Shown here in pieces: positions 15,340 to 24,789 of a stretch of DNA of 60,136 nt. A program made the position numbers and the translations under genes. Position 1 is the stretch's first letter; the number at the start of each line of letters is the position of its first letter. Below the pieces are notes generated by a model. That model saw only the letters and a program-made list of their open reading frames with translations. It was not told where the DNA came from and made no database searches. The stretch is from contig SWDH01000038.1 of NCBI GenBank assembly GCA_005116945.1, positions 105,578 to 165,713 of the forward strand. Reading direction: 5' to 3'. This DNA is from Nitrospira sp. (GTDB lineage Bacteria; Nitrospirota; Nitrospiria; Nitrospirales; Nitrospiraceae).

Positions 15340-16263
15340 ATGACGATCAGCCAACGATTGCCTCAGACTGTCGCTCAATTGGGTATGTGGTTGAAGCCGA
15401 TTTCGCGCAAGTGTGTGCCACTACTTATTGAACAGAAGATTGACGAGCGATGGAAGAGAGTATTCTGTAGTGCTTTGATGGTGGGCGCTGTAGTCGGTCT
15501 CAGTTCTCCAATATCAGCGTGGACTGCAGATCTGTCGTCTCGCGAACAGGCGAAACCTCGGACGATTGTGGCAGCTGGCATCGGATATGAAAATGCCGAG
15601 ACATCGAAGCTGACGGTAAAAACGTATGATGCTGAAAGTGGCGCAGTCCTCACTGATGAAACGTTTGATCTGGACGTGAGAGAAGATGACGCATCAATGG
15701 ATAGCGCGCCTCGTGAACGGATTTTTGCAGGGGGAGTTGGTCCGGGAGGTGATGGACTTTCATCGTTTACGCTCCGTGCCTATGATGCAGCAACAGGAAA
15801 GTTTCTCTGGGAAGGTCAATTGAATCTCACCGCTGGAAACCAAGGTGCCGGTTCCTCATACCCTGTAGCCGCCTACGTTGCTAGGCCTCAAGCTCATGTA
15901 ACTCACATCCGCAACCAGGTTACTGGTGACGGTCAACCACAGTTTTATCTTTCTGCCGTTGATCCGGCAACAGGACAGCTTGCATGGACCGATTATTTCT
16001 TAGCCGGAGTCGGCACCTTCTCGCGTGCAGAACTTGTAAACAGGGCTGTAGTGGGTCAGACAGAAGGGTTGGCAGTCCCCTCTCAACAGATTCAATTTCG
16101 CATTCGAATGATGGATGATCAGGGTCGGCAGGTCATATGGGAAGATACGATCCAGCCAGCTGGAGAAGAGACGAACATGACAGTCAGTCACGATGCTGCG
16201 GCCGAGACCATTCCGGCTTGGGCTAACGAGGGAGAGGAGGAGATGAAAAGAGAATCTATCTGA
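15340..16263 (+). CDS. Exported hypothetical protein
   Basis: A 307-residue protein with one hydrophobic segment at about residues 42-62 (F-C-S-A-L-M-V-G-A-V-V-G-L-S-S), likely a signal or anchor, then a beta-rich domain with internal repeats of the type L-x-x-Y-D-A-x-x-G-x-x-L (K-T-Y-D-A-E-S-G-A, R-A-Y-D-A-A-T-G-K, S-A-V-D-P-A-T-G-Q), reminiscent of beta-propeller blades. ATG 15340 follows AAGGAG at 15326-15331; the frame is open to 15202. Function unknown. Confidence 0.65.
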   Translation: MTISQRLPQTVAQLGMWLKPISRKCVPLLIEQKIDERWKRVFCSALMVGAVVGLSSPISAWTADLSSREQAKPRTIVAAGIGYENAETSKLTVKTYDAESGAVLTDETFDLDVREDDASMDSAPRERIFAGGVGPGGDGLSSFTLRAYDAATGKFLWEGQLNLTAGNQGAGSSYPVAAYVARPQAHVTHIRNQVTGDGQPQFYLSAVDPATGQLAWTDYFLAGVGTFSRAELVNRAVVGQTEGLAVPSQQIQFRIRMMDDQGRQVIWEDTIQPAGEETNMTVSHDAAAETIPAWANEGEEEMKRESI

Positions 16264-16313
16264 TGAAGAAAGAGGATGTTGGTCTTAACGGACAAAATGA
16301 AGCCCACCGCAAA

Positions 16314-17744
16314 TCAGCCGTTCTTTTCGTGATGCGGCAACTGACTCTCCCACCTGGACTGGAACTGTTCGTACGACAGCGAGAGTTGTGATTGCATGGC
16401 AGTGGAGAGCGCCTGTCTTGCCTTGAGCTGTACGAGAAGTTCCCGCACTTGAGACATCCCGAAACGGTCGATCAGATAGTGCACCGCCGAGTTTGCTTCC
16501 AGGTAAGCCACAGTTGCGGCATCACTAGATAATCCTCCCCAGTCGCCTTCCAAGGCAGGCAGAGGGATTAGCGTAAAATCCTGCTTCATAATCTGCTCAA
16601 GATCCGACCAACGATCCCCGGATAATTCCATCGCCAAGCCTTCATTGAGCCAGGTTGGGACGGCGCTGCCGACGGAGCCGAGTTGGTCGTGTAGGAGGGC
16701 GTGTACGAACTCGTGTCGCAGTACGCGTGAGAGCCAGGCACGGTCTGCCAAGGCATCCTGTGCAGGAACGTGGATGCGCCCGAGCACGGGATCGAATAGC
16801 CCATCGGCCCACACCGGACTGCCCGTCGCGCTCTGAAACAGAGATTTGCTATGCAGAACTACGACAATGGTCTTTGATGGGAAGTGCCCGAATTTTTGTC
16901 CGATCTCTCGATAGGCCTCTTCAAGGGTCTCCAACACTGCCACTGAGGTTGTTTGATCAGCGTCCCCATCGAACTTCACGGTAAAGTGCGTGCTGCCCCG
17001 GCTGGTAAGGCGCGTTTCGCTTTGCTCTGTTCCTCGGACTTTGGCCGTAACGGTCTGTAGATATGATTGCAAGGCTAGATCTTTGCCTGCGCGAGCAATA
17101 GCGTGATCGAGATGGCGGGCCGCTTCTCCGAGCTGATCCCGTTCTTGAAAAAGATTGGCCAACGCCAAATGAGGGAATGGTTCCTCCGGAGCCAGGACGG
17201 TCAGATGTTCAAGAAAGTCCTGTGTCATAGCTGGATCGCGCAATTCCCAGTAGGCATGCGCGAGGTTTAGTTGGACGACGGGATTCTTGGCATCGAGTGA
17301 CGCAGCTTTCTTGAAGGCCTTAATCGAGACGGCAGTTCCGCCATGTTTTTCCTGTTGAATACCCAGATTGTTCCAGAGGACGGATATGTAGGGACGCGTG
17401 GTATCGTTATTCGTGATGGCGGCTGGTAAATCGACTAGTTTTATTTCCGCCGTATCGACGTGTCCTTTTTCGATCTCGTCGCGAATCGTCTCCAATAGTT
17501 CATGATGCGACGTCTTTGGGATGACGCTGGGATCGATCAGGCGAGTGTGTTTCAGCTCTGGTTCCCGTGGGGCTTCATCAGTCGGTTTTGCTGGCTCGGG
17601 CTGAGAGTCTTCTACATGAGCAGTGGACTGATCGGATGGTGGAGCCGGCAAAAAGGTCGGCTTGAACCAAGCTTGATAGACGACAAACAACCCGACAAGA
17701 CAGGCGACGGGATAGAGAATATGAAAGATATTGCGACGATACAT
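16314..17744 (-). CDS. Membrane-anchored TPR protein with MA-clan (HEXXH) peptidase domain
   Basis: A 476-residue protein with an N-terminal membrane anchor (residues ~8-28), a Pro/Glu-rich linker, TPR-like helices (~residues 100-230) and a C-terminal gluzincin domain. The zinc motif is H-E-F-V-H-A-L-L in R-H-E-F-V-H, with the third ligand Glu in L-N-E-G-L-A-M-E. It is related to the 'peptidase MA family' proteins. Probably a periplasmic metalloprotease acting on envelope proteins. It is divergent from recG. Confidence 0.85.
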   Translation of the reverse strand: MYRRNIFHILYPVACLVGLFVVYQAWFKPTFLPAPPSDQSTAHVEDSQPEPAKPTDEAPREPELKHTRLIDPSVIPKTSHHELLETIRDEIEKGHVDTAEIKLVDLPAAITNNDTTRPYISVLWNNLGIQQEKHGGTAVSIKAFKKAASLDAKNPVVQLNLAHAYWELRDPAMTQDFLEHLTVLAPEEPFPHLALANLFQERDQLGEAARHLDHAIARAGKDLALQSYLQTVTAKVRGTEQSETRLTSRGSTHFTVKFDGDADQTTSVAVLETLEEAYREIGQKFGHFPSKTIVVVLHSKSLFQSATGSPVWADGLFDPVLGRIHVPAQDALADRAWLSRVLRHEFVHALLHDQLGSVGSAVPTWLNEGLAMELSGDRWSDLEQIMKQDFTLIPLPALEGDWGGLSSDAATVAYLEANSAVHYLIDRFGMSQVRELLVQLKARQALSTAMQSQLSLSYEQFQSRWESQLPHHEKNG

Positions 17745-17910
17745 ACGGGCCCCATGCGATTGATACTCAATGTACCACTCTAGGCAAGTGCGACAAAGGA
17801 TTGTCGAAAAATGCGCACGTCATAATAATGGAGACGGCGCCTCAGTTGTAACAGCCACTAGCGACAACCCTCTTTTTCCGCATCCAACGCGTTGAGGCGG
17901 AGAAGAGGCT

Positions 17911-20463
17911 GTGATACGATCCGCCACTGTGATACGGCGCTCTTCTGAGCCCAATCCCCCTGAACAGTTTCAGCAATGGCTGGACCGTGTCGCGCGTCCA
18001 ATCGAGTTCGCGACACGCAATGCTTTTGCGCACCTGCCGACTGTAAAAAATCTGAATCATTTTGTCTCTTCTCAGGTCATGCAGGTGCTATCTAGCCGTG
18101 TCTATCCACGGGCGATTGAAGCGGCGTTGTTCCAGTTGCGTGAGCTGTTTCTTGAAGACCAACAGCGACTCCTGGTAGAGAGCCAGCAGCGTCGACTGCA
18201 GGAAGCCATGGTCATTCTTAGAGTCTTACGGAAAGCCGTTCACGATCCGACCCATACTCGGCAGGGGGTTGAACCTATCGTTGTGCGTGATCCTGGCATG
18301 AACAAAACTCCATCTCGAGCATGGTGGGCACTGCCCATCCGTTTCGCAAGGGGGGTCGGCCCGAAGCGCACATCGATGCTCCAACGATTCGGAATCGAGA
18401 CGGTTGAGGATGCCCTCTGGACCTTGCCTTGGCGCTATGAGGACCGCTCGGTCATGACCCCGATCGGGCAACTCGTGCCAGGTGTGCAGTCTTCGATCTG
18501 CGGGACGATCGTCCGAAGCGAGGCGAAGCGCGCCCGCAGTCGTCGTCTCACGATTCTCGACATTGTGGTGGAGGATTCAACCGGGCGTCTCCAGGCGGTG
18601 TTCTTTAACCAGCCGTTTCTCGAAGCACTTTTCACCGTCGGGACGCGCGTCATGCTGACTGGACGGATGGTGACCGGTGCGCAGGGATGGGTGGCGATGA
18701 GGATGGAGGTTGCGCAGTACGAAGTGGTGGGTGCGGAATCCGAGGCACCGCTGCACGTGGGGCGTATCGTTCCGGTGTACCACGAAACCAAGGGATGGAC
18801 CTCCCGGCAGATGCGTGCGTTGATGAAAGGCTTACTGGATGTACATGCCGCCGAGGCGCAGGAGGTGTTGCCGGTTCAGCTTCGTACTCGCTACCAATTG
18901 CTACCCATTCAACAAGCCATTCAGGACGTACATTTTCCTCAACCTGGGACGGATGAGGGACAGCTCGATCGAGGTCTCACGTCGGCGCATCGTCGTTTGG
19001 CGTTCGAAGAACTGTTCGTGCTCCAACTCGCACTGGCTTCGCGGCAACGAGTGATCAAGGAAGAGGTCAAGCAGGTGTCGTTTAATCCGAAGACACCTCT
19101 CCTTGGCAAGCTGGATCGGGCACTGCCCTTTCAGATGACCGAAGCACAAGCACGGGTGATCCGTGAGATTCTGTCGGACATGACATCGAGCAAACCGATG
19201 AATCGTTTGGTGCAGGGCGATGTCGGGTCAGGTAAAACCATTGTGGCAATCCAGGCGATGGTGCTGGCCTGCGGATCGGGTTACCAGGCCGCTCTCATGG
19301 CGCCGACTGAAATTCTCGCGGAACAGCATTATCGGACAATGAAGAAGCTGCTGGAACCGCTTGGGCTTTCCGTGGTGCTTGTGAGCGGTGGTGGTCGCGC
19401 GGCAGCGCGTAAAGCTGTTCGTGGGCAGGTAGCTTCCGGAGCTGCACAGGTCGTGATTGGAACCCATGCGATCGTTCAGCAAGGCGTCGCCTTTTCGAAA
19501 CTTGGCCTTGCAGTGGTCGATGAGCAACATCGATTTGGCGTCCTCCAAAGGAAGACCCTCATCGAGAAAGGGTATAAGCCTGATGTATTGGTGCTAACGG
19601 CAACACCGATTCCACGCACGCTGGCCATGACGGTGTACGGGGACCTGGACGTTTCGGTGATCGACCAGATGCCGCCGGGCCGAAAGCCAGTGCGGACATT
19701 TCTTCTCAACGATGGTCAGCGGGGGCGAGCCTATCAGATACTACGGGACGAACTGCGGAGAGGCCGCCAGGCCTATATCGTGTATCCACTGGTTGAAGAA
19801 TCGGAGAAGACCGACCTGCAAGCGGCCTTGCAGGGTGCTGAGCAATTGCAAGCTGAGGAGTTAGCTGAGTTTCGCGTCGGGCTTCTGCATGGCCGGATGA
19901 AGGCAGAAGACAAAGAGCAGGTCATGGCATCGTATAAGAAGGGGGTCATACAGGTTCTAGTTTCGACGACGGTGGTGGAGGTCGGGGTCGATGTGCCAAA
20001 TGCCACGGTCATGATGATTGAGCATGCCGAGCGGTTTGGGCTGGCGCAATTGCATCAATTACGAGGACGAGTTGGACGAAGCGGCCACCAGTCTTATTGT
20101 CTGCTGATGGCATCGGGTGGAGCATTGTCTCGATCCGTGAAGCCCAAAGCGGCCGGTGAACCGCCATCAGCGTCCCGGGAACGGCTCGAGGCGCTCGTGC
20201 GATCGACCGATGGATTTGTGATTGCCGAGGAAGATCTCCGCATTCGTGGGCCAGGCGAGTTTTTCGGATTCCGGCAGTGGGGCTTGCCGGAGTTTCGTGT
20301 CGCAAATCTGGTACGGGATGCCGATATACTTCAGCAGGCGCGGCAGGAGGCATTTGCCCTATTAAAGCAGGATCCACAGTTGAAGGCACCGGTGCACCGC
20401 CTTCTGCGAGAAGCCATGTTGCGGCGGTGGGAGTCGAAGTTGGACCTCGGGTCGGTGAGCTAA
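17911..20463 (+). CDS. recG: ATP-dependent DNA helicase RecG
   Basis: An 850-residue RecG. It has the wedge/OB domain (P-W-R-Y-E-D-R-S near residue 170), Walker A G-D-V-G-S-G-K-T (~436), D-E-Q-H-R-F-G, T-A-T-P-I-P-R-T and L-R-G-R-V-G-R-S-G. RecG remodels stalled forks and Holliday junctions. It is longer than the E. coli enzyme (693) through a ~130-residue helical N-terminal extension, also present in other deep-branching RecGs. Start at GTG 17911; the extension reads as coding, so a later start is unlikely. Confidence 0.95.
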   Translation: MIRSATVIRRSSEPNPPEQFQQWLDRVARPIEFATRNAFAHLPTVKNLNHFVSSQVMQVLSSRVYPRAIEAALFQLRELFLEDQQRLLVESQQRRLQEAMVILRVLRKAVHDPTHTRQGVEPIVVRDPGMNKTPSRAWWALPIRFARGVGPKRTSMLQRFGIETVEDALWTLPWRYEDRSVMTPIGQLVPGVQSSICGTIVRSEAKRARSRRLTILDIVVEDSTGRLQAVFFNQPFLEALFTVGTRVMLTGRMVTGAQGWVAMRMEVAQYEVVGAESEAPLHVGRIVPVYHETKGWTSRQMRALMKGLLDVHAAEAQEVLPVQLRTRYQLLPIQQAIQDVHFPQPGTDEGQLDRGLTSAHRRLAFEELFVLQLALASRQRVIKEEVKQVSFNPKTPLLGKLDRALPFQMTEAQARVIREILSDMTSSKPMNRLVQGDVGSGKTIVAIQAMVLACGSGYQAALMAPTEILAEQHYRTMKKLLEPLGLSVVLVSGGGRAAARKAVRGQVASGAAQVVIGTHAIVQQGVAFSKLGLAVVDEQHRFGVLQRKTLIEKGYKPDVLVLTATPIPRTLAMTVYGDLDVSVIDQMPPGRKPVRTFLLNDGQRGRAYQILRDELRRGRQAYIVYPLVEESEKTDLQAALQGAEQLQAEELAEFRVGLLHGRMKAEDKEQVMASYKKGVIQVLVSTTVVEVGVDVPNATVMMIEHAERFGLAQLHQLRGRVGRSGHQSYCLLMASGGALSRSVKPKAAGEPPSASRERLEALVRSTDGFVIAEEDLRIRGPGEFFGFRQWGLPEFRVANLVRDADILQQARQEAFALLKQDPQLKAPVHRLLREAMLRRWESKLDLGSVS

Positions 20464-20511
20464 TTGGACGGGGAGAAGCGCAAGATTAGCGGTGAAGAGA
20501 TTGGGAGGGGA

Positions 20512-20835
20512 ATGGGCATATTCCAGCGACTCAAACATGACATAAAAGCTGGGCTGGTGACATTGCGCCATGGTACAGCGCAGGCAGCGGTTCGGGCACT
20601 AGAAGAAACGGAACTGCTGCGAATCCGGCTCGATATACGCAAGTTCGACCAGCAATTAGAAGAACTCTACCGGGATGTTGGCGAGCGAGCGATCCATCTT
20701 CGCGAGGCAGGCGAACCGACTGAACGAGTTCTCTATGACGCCGAAATTGCTCGACTTGTCAAAGAGATCCAAGATCTCAAAGACGCACGCGAGAAACTTG
20801 AATCGGAGATCACGGAGATTCGGAGCGAACGATGA
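20512..20835 (+). CDS. Small coiled-coil protein
   Basis: A 107-residue, highly charged, helical protein with coiled-coil heptads over residues ~30-105. ATG 20512 has an excellent GGGAGGGGA just upstream; the frame opens at 20464 but without such a site. It begins 48 bases after recG and its TGA overlaps the ATG of the ppx-like gene, so it is cotranslated with its neighbours. Function unknown. Confidence 0.75.
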   Translation: MGIFQRLKHDIKAGLVTLRHGTAQAAVRALEETELLRIRLDIRKFDQQLEELYRDVGERAIHLREAGEPTERVLYDAEIARLVKEIQDLKDAREKLESEITEIRSER

Positions 20836-21779
20836 CTGACCCATCGCGCACGAAGCGTTTTGCCGGCGTGGATATCGGCACGCTCACCTGTCGATTGCTG
20901 ATAGCTGATCTTCTGATTGACCAGCGTCTCATAGAAGTACGGTCTGAACGACGAATCCTTCGGCTGGGCGAAGGTGTCGATCAGACCAAGCGGCTCCGCG
21001 TTGCGGCGATGGATCGCGTGGTTCAGTGCCTCAAGGAATGGCACGAGATCATCAACGTCTTTCAAGTCGATGCTGCAGTGGTCGTCGCGACGAGTGCTGT
21101 GCGTGATGCAGAGAACCGCGATGAATTTCTCGATCGCCTGAAGCATGAAGCAGGCTTCGAAGTCGAACTGATCTCAGGAGAAGAAGAAGCCAGACGGACG
21201 ATGCTGGGCATCCGCTCAGGCTTGCCCATAGGCGTGACCGATGTACTGGCTCTCGACATCGGCGGCGGCAGCACCGAGTTCATCCTTGAGCGTCCAGGCC
21301 AGAAACCGATCGTGCGCTCGATCGATATCGGCGTCGTGCGTCTCTGCGAGCGTCTCTTGCACCACGATCCTCCGACCGACGAAGAAGTGAGCCAGGCACG
21401 CGAGTGGGCTGCGAAAAAAACTAGGGCGGCGGTCGCCGACATGAGCAACTATCAGACCGCCACCTTCGTCGGCACAGCGGGAACGATCACCAGCTTAGCT
21501 GCGATGGCACAAAAGCTTCCCACATACGAGCCGACAAGAATTCATAACTATCAGTTGCAGCTCAGAACGATTCAAGATCTCGAACAAACACTCTTGATCC
21601 GTAAGCAAACCGACCGAGCCGGCCTGCCCGGCCTGGAAAGTGGCCGTGAAGAAGTCATCGCCGCTGGCGCGATCATCATTCGGACGATCATGGAAGTGCT
21701 GGGGCAGTCGACGGTGCTCGTCAGCGATCTTGGACTGCGGGAAGGAGTGCTGATCGATCTGGCGATACGGGGGCGATGA
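20832..21779 (+). CDS. Ppx/GppA-family phosphatase
   Basis: A 315-residue ASKHA-fold protein: phosphate-1 motif F-A-G-V-D-I-G-T-L-T-C-R-L-L, A-T-S-A-V-R-D-A-E-N, phosphate-2 L-A-L-D-I-G-G-G-S-T-E-F, and G-T-A-G-T-I-T-S near residue 215. It is the short form without the C-terminal HD domain, similar to single-module exopolyphosphatases that hydrolyse polyphosphate or pppGpp. ATG overlaps the preceding TGA and its TGA overlaps the next start. Confidence 0.9.
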   Translation: MTDPSRTKRFAGVDIGTLTCRLLIADLLIDQRLIEVRSERRILRLGEGVDQTKRLRVAAMDRVVQCLKEWHEIINVFQVDAAVVVATSAVRDAENRDEFLDRLKHEAGFEVELISGEEEARRTMLGIRSGLPIGVTDVLALDIGGGSTEFILERPGQKPIVRSIDIGVVRLCERLLHHDPPTDEEVSQAREWAAKKTRAAVADMSNYQTATFVGTAGTITSLAAMAQKLPTYEPTRIHNYQLQLRTIQDLEQTLLIRKQTDRAGLPGLESGREEVIAAGAIIIRTIMEVLGQSTVLVSDLGLREGVLIDLAIRGR

Positions 21780-22783
21780 GCACAGGGCATTATCTCCATA
21801 TGAGTAAGAAGTTTCATGAAGAGCACAAGGAGCTCATGCACTATACGAGTGCCACCGGACTTTTTGGAATTGTTACCAGCAAGACGCTATGGGCAAGCCA
21901 TACTTTATTTCTTAACGACGCAGAAGAAGTGGTAGGTTTTCTGGACCGTCGACTGCCGTTAATCCTGAAGCCAGAACTTGAAAGGCATGTTGCTGAATCT
22001 GTACGACTCACTATCCAGGCTGAGAAAGCAAGTCAACAGGGTTGTGATTTATTGGACCAGCTGTGGAGAAGGTTTTCTGAAGGGTTCAAGGAGGCACAAG
22101 AAAAAACGCAAGATCATTATGTGACTTCATTCTGTACAGCCAGTGATGAATGGGTCTCACAAAATGGGCTGCTGAGCCAGTGGCGTGGATATGGTCCAGA
22201 TGGAGGCTATGCCATAGTTTTTGATGCAGAAGGACTAAAAGCACTTCTCGCAAAGGATGCGAGTATCTATCGAGATTCTGAAGAGACCTTGGTGTTTGGT
22301 GACGTGCAATATGACCTGGATATCGGAGATTTTTCCTTTGTCCGCGATGAGCAGGTTCTGGAGCATATCCACCGCGTGAAGGACAGATTTGCCGCATATC
22401 TTAGACGACAGGAAGATAGGCAAGACTATGAGGCATTCGATAGCATCGCCCTTTTATCCACATTTTGGAAACACAGAGGTTTTCAGGAAGAGAGGGAAGT
22501 TCGAATTGTAGTGGGTGAACCTTCACCTAAAATTCAACTGAAGATCGCCAATGAAGTCACTACGCCTTTTCGGCGAATATATAGCTTCCCGCGCAATGGA
22601 ATAGCCGTGCCCTGTATTCACCTCTTTGCAGATCAGAAACTGGAAACTCTCCCGATTCGACAAATCATTGTTGGACCGCATCCGGACAAATTGCAACGCA
22701 AAAGGGCTGTTGAGATTTTCTTGCGGAACCACGGCATTGACGCCGAGGTCTCGGTATCAGCCATACCATTTTGTGGCAAGTAG
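21776..22783 (+). CDS. DUF2971 domain protein
   Basis: A 335-residue protein with the DUF2971 pattern: H-Y-T-S-A-T-G-L-F-G-I-V near the start, L-W-A-S-H-T-L-F-L-N-D, S-F-C-T-A-S-D-E-W-V-S-Q, L-L-S-Q-W-R-G-Y-G, and F-W-K-H-R-G-F-Q-E-E-R-E-V-R. DUF2971 proteins are often found in defence and mobile regions; the biochemical function is unknown. Its AT-rich codon use differs from recG and ppx, suggesting acquisition. ATG 21776 overlaps the ppx stop, but ATG 21800 fits the conserved start better. Confidence 0.85.
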   Translation: MSTGHYLHMSKKFHEEHKELMHYTSATGLFGIVTSKTLWASHTLFLNDAEEVVGFLDRRLPLILKPELERHVAESVRLTIQAEKASQQGCDLLDQLWRRFSEGFKEAQEKTQDHYVTSFCTASDEWVSQNGLLSQWRGYGPDGGYAIVFDAEGLKALLAKDASIYRDSEETLVFGDVQYDLDIGDFSFVRDEQVLEHIHRVKDRFAAYLRRQEDRQDYEAFDSIALLSTFWKHRGFQEEREVRIVVGEPSPKIQLKIANEVTTPFRRIYSFPRNGIAVPCIHLFADQKLETLPIRQIIVGPHPDKLQRKRAVEIFLRNHGIDAEVSVSAIPFCGK

Positions 22784-22838
22784 ATGGATGATTGATAGGA
22801 TGCTGGGGGTGCATTTCTATTGAGAATTAAGAGGCCTG

Positions 22839-23231
22839 ATGCGGACGTATGATTGTCCCTACTGTAGGTGCAACTTCTCAGAAGCTGACAAGTCGTGGGA
22901 CGTTGCGACTAAATCTGGTCAATGTCCTGAATGTCTACAGCTACTCCGTAACTTTCCCGTCAGCACAAAGCAGCAGGAGGAGGGGACGTATCCTGCGCAA
23001 CAGCTAAAGTTGCAAGAAGAGAAACCTGCCGCACAGCGGCCATACCCATGGGGCTCTGTTCTCATATGGGGCATTGTTGCATTCTTAATAACGGTCACAA
23101 GCTCGGTCTTAAATGTTAAATCATTCCCCTTCATAGATCGGCTCATTGGGGGCGTGCTGCTAGGTGTCGTTTATGCCGTTCTCACCGCTGTAATCGTTGG
23201 CAGCTTCAAATATTATAAGTGGAGAAAATAA
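22839..23231 (+). CDS. Zinc-ribbon membrane protein
   Basis: A 130-residue protein with N-terminal C-P-Y-C and C-P-E-C (about 22 residues apart), a zinc-ribbon-like module, then a charged linker and two membrane segments (~residues 72-92 and 98-120). Function unknown. Codon use is AT-rich like the DUF2971 gene just upstream, so the two may have arrived together. Confidence 0.65.
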   Translation: MRTYDCPYCRCNFSEADKSWDVATKSGQCPECLQLLRNFPVSTKQQEEGTYPAQQLKLQEEKPAAQRPYPWGSVLIWGIVAFLITVTSSVLNVKSFPFIDRLIGGVLLGVVYAVLTAVIVGSFKYYKWRK

Positions 23232-23652
23232 AGGGGAACCTTCGAGAATAGTCTCTTCCCCTCAGCCCAGGCTGGCCTACTTTCCCATGTTCCACTTTCT
23301 CATTACATAGTGGCGCGGCTAGTCCCAACTGCGGCCGTTGAACGAGCATTTTCTCTCCAAGATTTCTTCCTCCTCTTTCCCATGAGGGAGAAGCCAGTCC
23401 GGCGTTCACTGCGCGCATCGAGCGACCACCGTTTTATCGTGGGGGCTCTGCGAGCAAGAAGGACGGCTGGTTACTCCCTCATTTCCCTTCTGATCGTGCG
23501 CGTTGCGCGAGCACAGAAGATCATTAAGCTCAATCGCATTCCCCTCTCCCTAAGCGTGTTGAGTTTCTGATACGAGAGGTATATATTTTGCGAACCTAAT
23601 TTGCGATATAGAGACAGGGAAGACTTGTCGTATCTGCCGAAGGAGGAGGTGC
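23232..23652. other. Intergenic region containing repeat copy B
   Basis: No gene found in about 420 bases. TGCGCGCATCGA (23410-23421) and TTCTGATCGTGCGC (23488-23501) are the inverted counterparts of motifs in the intergenic repeat at 11168. The downstream end has AAGGAGGAGG, the ribosome binding site of the gene at 23653. Confidence 0.45.
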
Positions 23653-24636
23653 ATGAAAAATATTCTTCCACTCATCGCGTTGCTTTGGCTCGAGGCGGAC
23701 CCGACGACGGCCGCAGCACTCTCTGATGATCGTGCCAAGAAATTTACTCCCGGTGGTGAGTTCTTGAACCAACATAAATATCAGAAGGCGCCCAAGTTTG
23801 TTGAAACCAATTTCCAACCACATCAGGCCGATGCCGTGGCGAGCAAGCAGGGTCGTGCCGGTGAACAACAGCCTCGTGCTTACCACGTCAATGAAAACAT
23901 TCAGCAGGTGTCTCCACTGAGTCAGGAGCAACCGACGGTGGTCCAGCAATACGAGCGATCGATGGCGATGGTGCCTGCGGGGGAGTTCATCATGGGCAGT
24001 GCGACGGGCGATGCAGACGAACAACCGGTGCGCCGGATTTATGTGGATGCCTTCTTCATGGATCGATACCAGGTGTCGGTAGGGCAATATGCGAAGTTCT
24101 TAGAATCCACGTCCCAGGCAGCACCGCCAGACTGGAGCATCATGAACAAATCCCGCCACCAGAATCGCCCTGTTGTCAATGTCGATTGGGCGGATGCGAC
24201 CGCCTACTGTACCTGGGCCGGCAAGCGTTTGCCGACCGAGGCGGAGTGGGAGAAGGCAGCGCGGGGGGCGGATGGCCGGACCTATCCCTGGGGTAATGAT
24301 CTGCCGAAGGGGTTTCATGCGAACATGAAGAAAGAGAAGTGGAGCGATCATTATGTCTTGTCGCCGGTGGGAATGTATGAAGAAGGTAAGAGCCCCTATG
24401 GCATCTATGACCTAGCCGGGAATGTCTGGGAGTGGGTCAGCGATTGGTATGACCAGGACTATTATGCGTCCAGCCCTTCGAAGAATCCGGCAGGGCCGGT
24501 CCAGGGCCAGTCCAAAGTGATACGTGGCGGTTCCTGGGGCAGCGGTCCTAAGGATTTGCGTTCCTCAGACCGGGACTCTCATTTGCCGTCGGCCCGGGGT
24601 ATGGGTACCGGGTTTCGGTGTGCGAAGACTCCGTAG
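23653..24636 (+). CDS. Exported SUMF1/FGE-like domain protein
   Basis: A 327-residue protein with a signal peptide (residues 1-20) and a formylglycine-generating-enzyme (SUMF1) domain from about residue 100: M-V-P-A-G-E-F-I-M-G-S, D-E-Q-P-V-R-R, R-L-P-T-E-A-E-W-E-K-A-A-R-G, N-V-W-E-W-V-S-D-W-Y, V-I-R-G-G-S-W and G-F-R-C-A. The paired cysteines that bind copper in true FGE are absent around the G-G-S-W motif, so sulfatase activation is unlikely; it probably has a structural or ligand-binding role. AAGGAGGAGG precedes ATG 23653. Confidence 0.85.
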   Translation: MKNILPLIALLWLEADPTTAAALSDDRAKKFTPGGEFLNQHKYQKAPKFVETNFQPHQADAVASKQGRAGEQQPRAYHVNENIQQVSPLSQEQPTVVQQYERSMAMVPAGEFIMGSATGDADEQPVRRIYVDAFFMDRYQVSVGQYAKFLESTSQAAPPDWSIMNKSRHQNRPVVNVDWADATAYCTWAGKRLPTEAEWEKAARGADGRTYPWGNDLPKGFHANMKKEKWSDHYVLSPVGMYEEGKSPYGIYDLAGNVWEWVSDWYDQDYYASSPSKNPAGPVQGQSKVIRGGSWGSGPKDLRSSDRDSHLPSARGMGTGFRCAKTP

Positions 24637-24789
24637 ATTTTGATTTCGAGATTCTTGGGTTTAGCTTTGCGTTAAAGGGACGTGCAGATATTTCGATTGT
24701 GCTCCGATACTATCGAGAAATAACCGGGGAAATTCTACTTTTCTGAACTGAGCCATCTCACCTAAGGAACCGCAGCGGCGCTATTCCGT

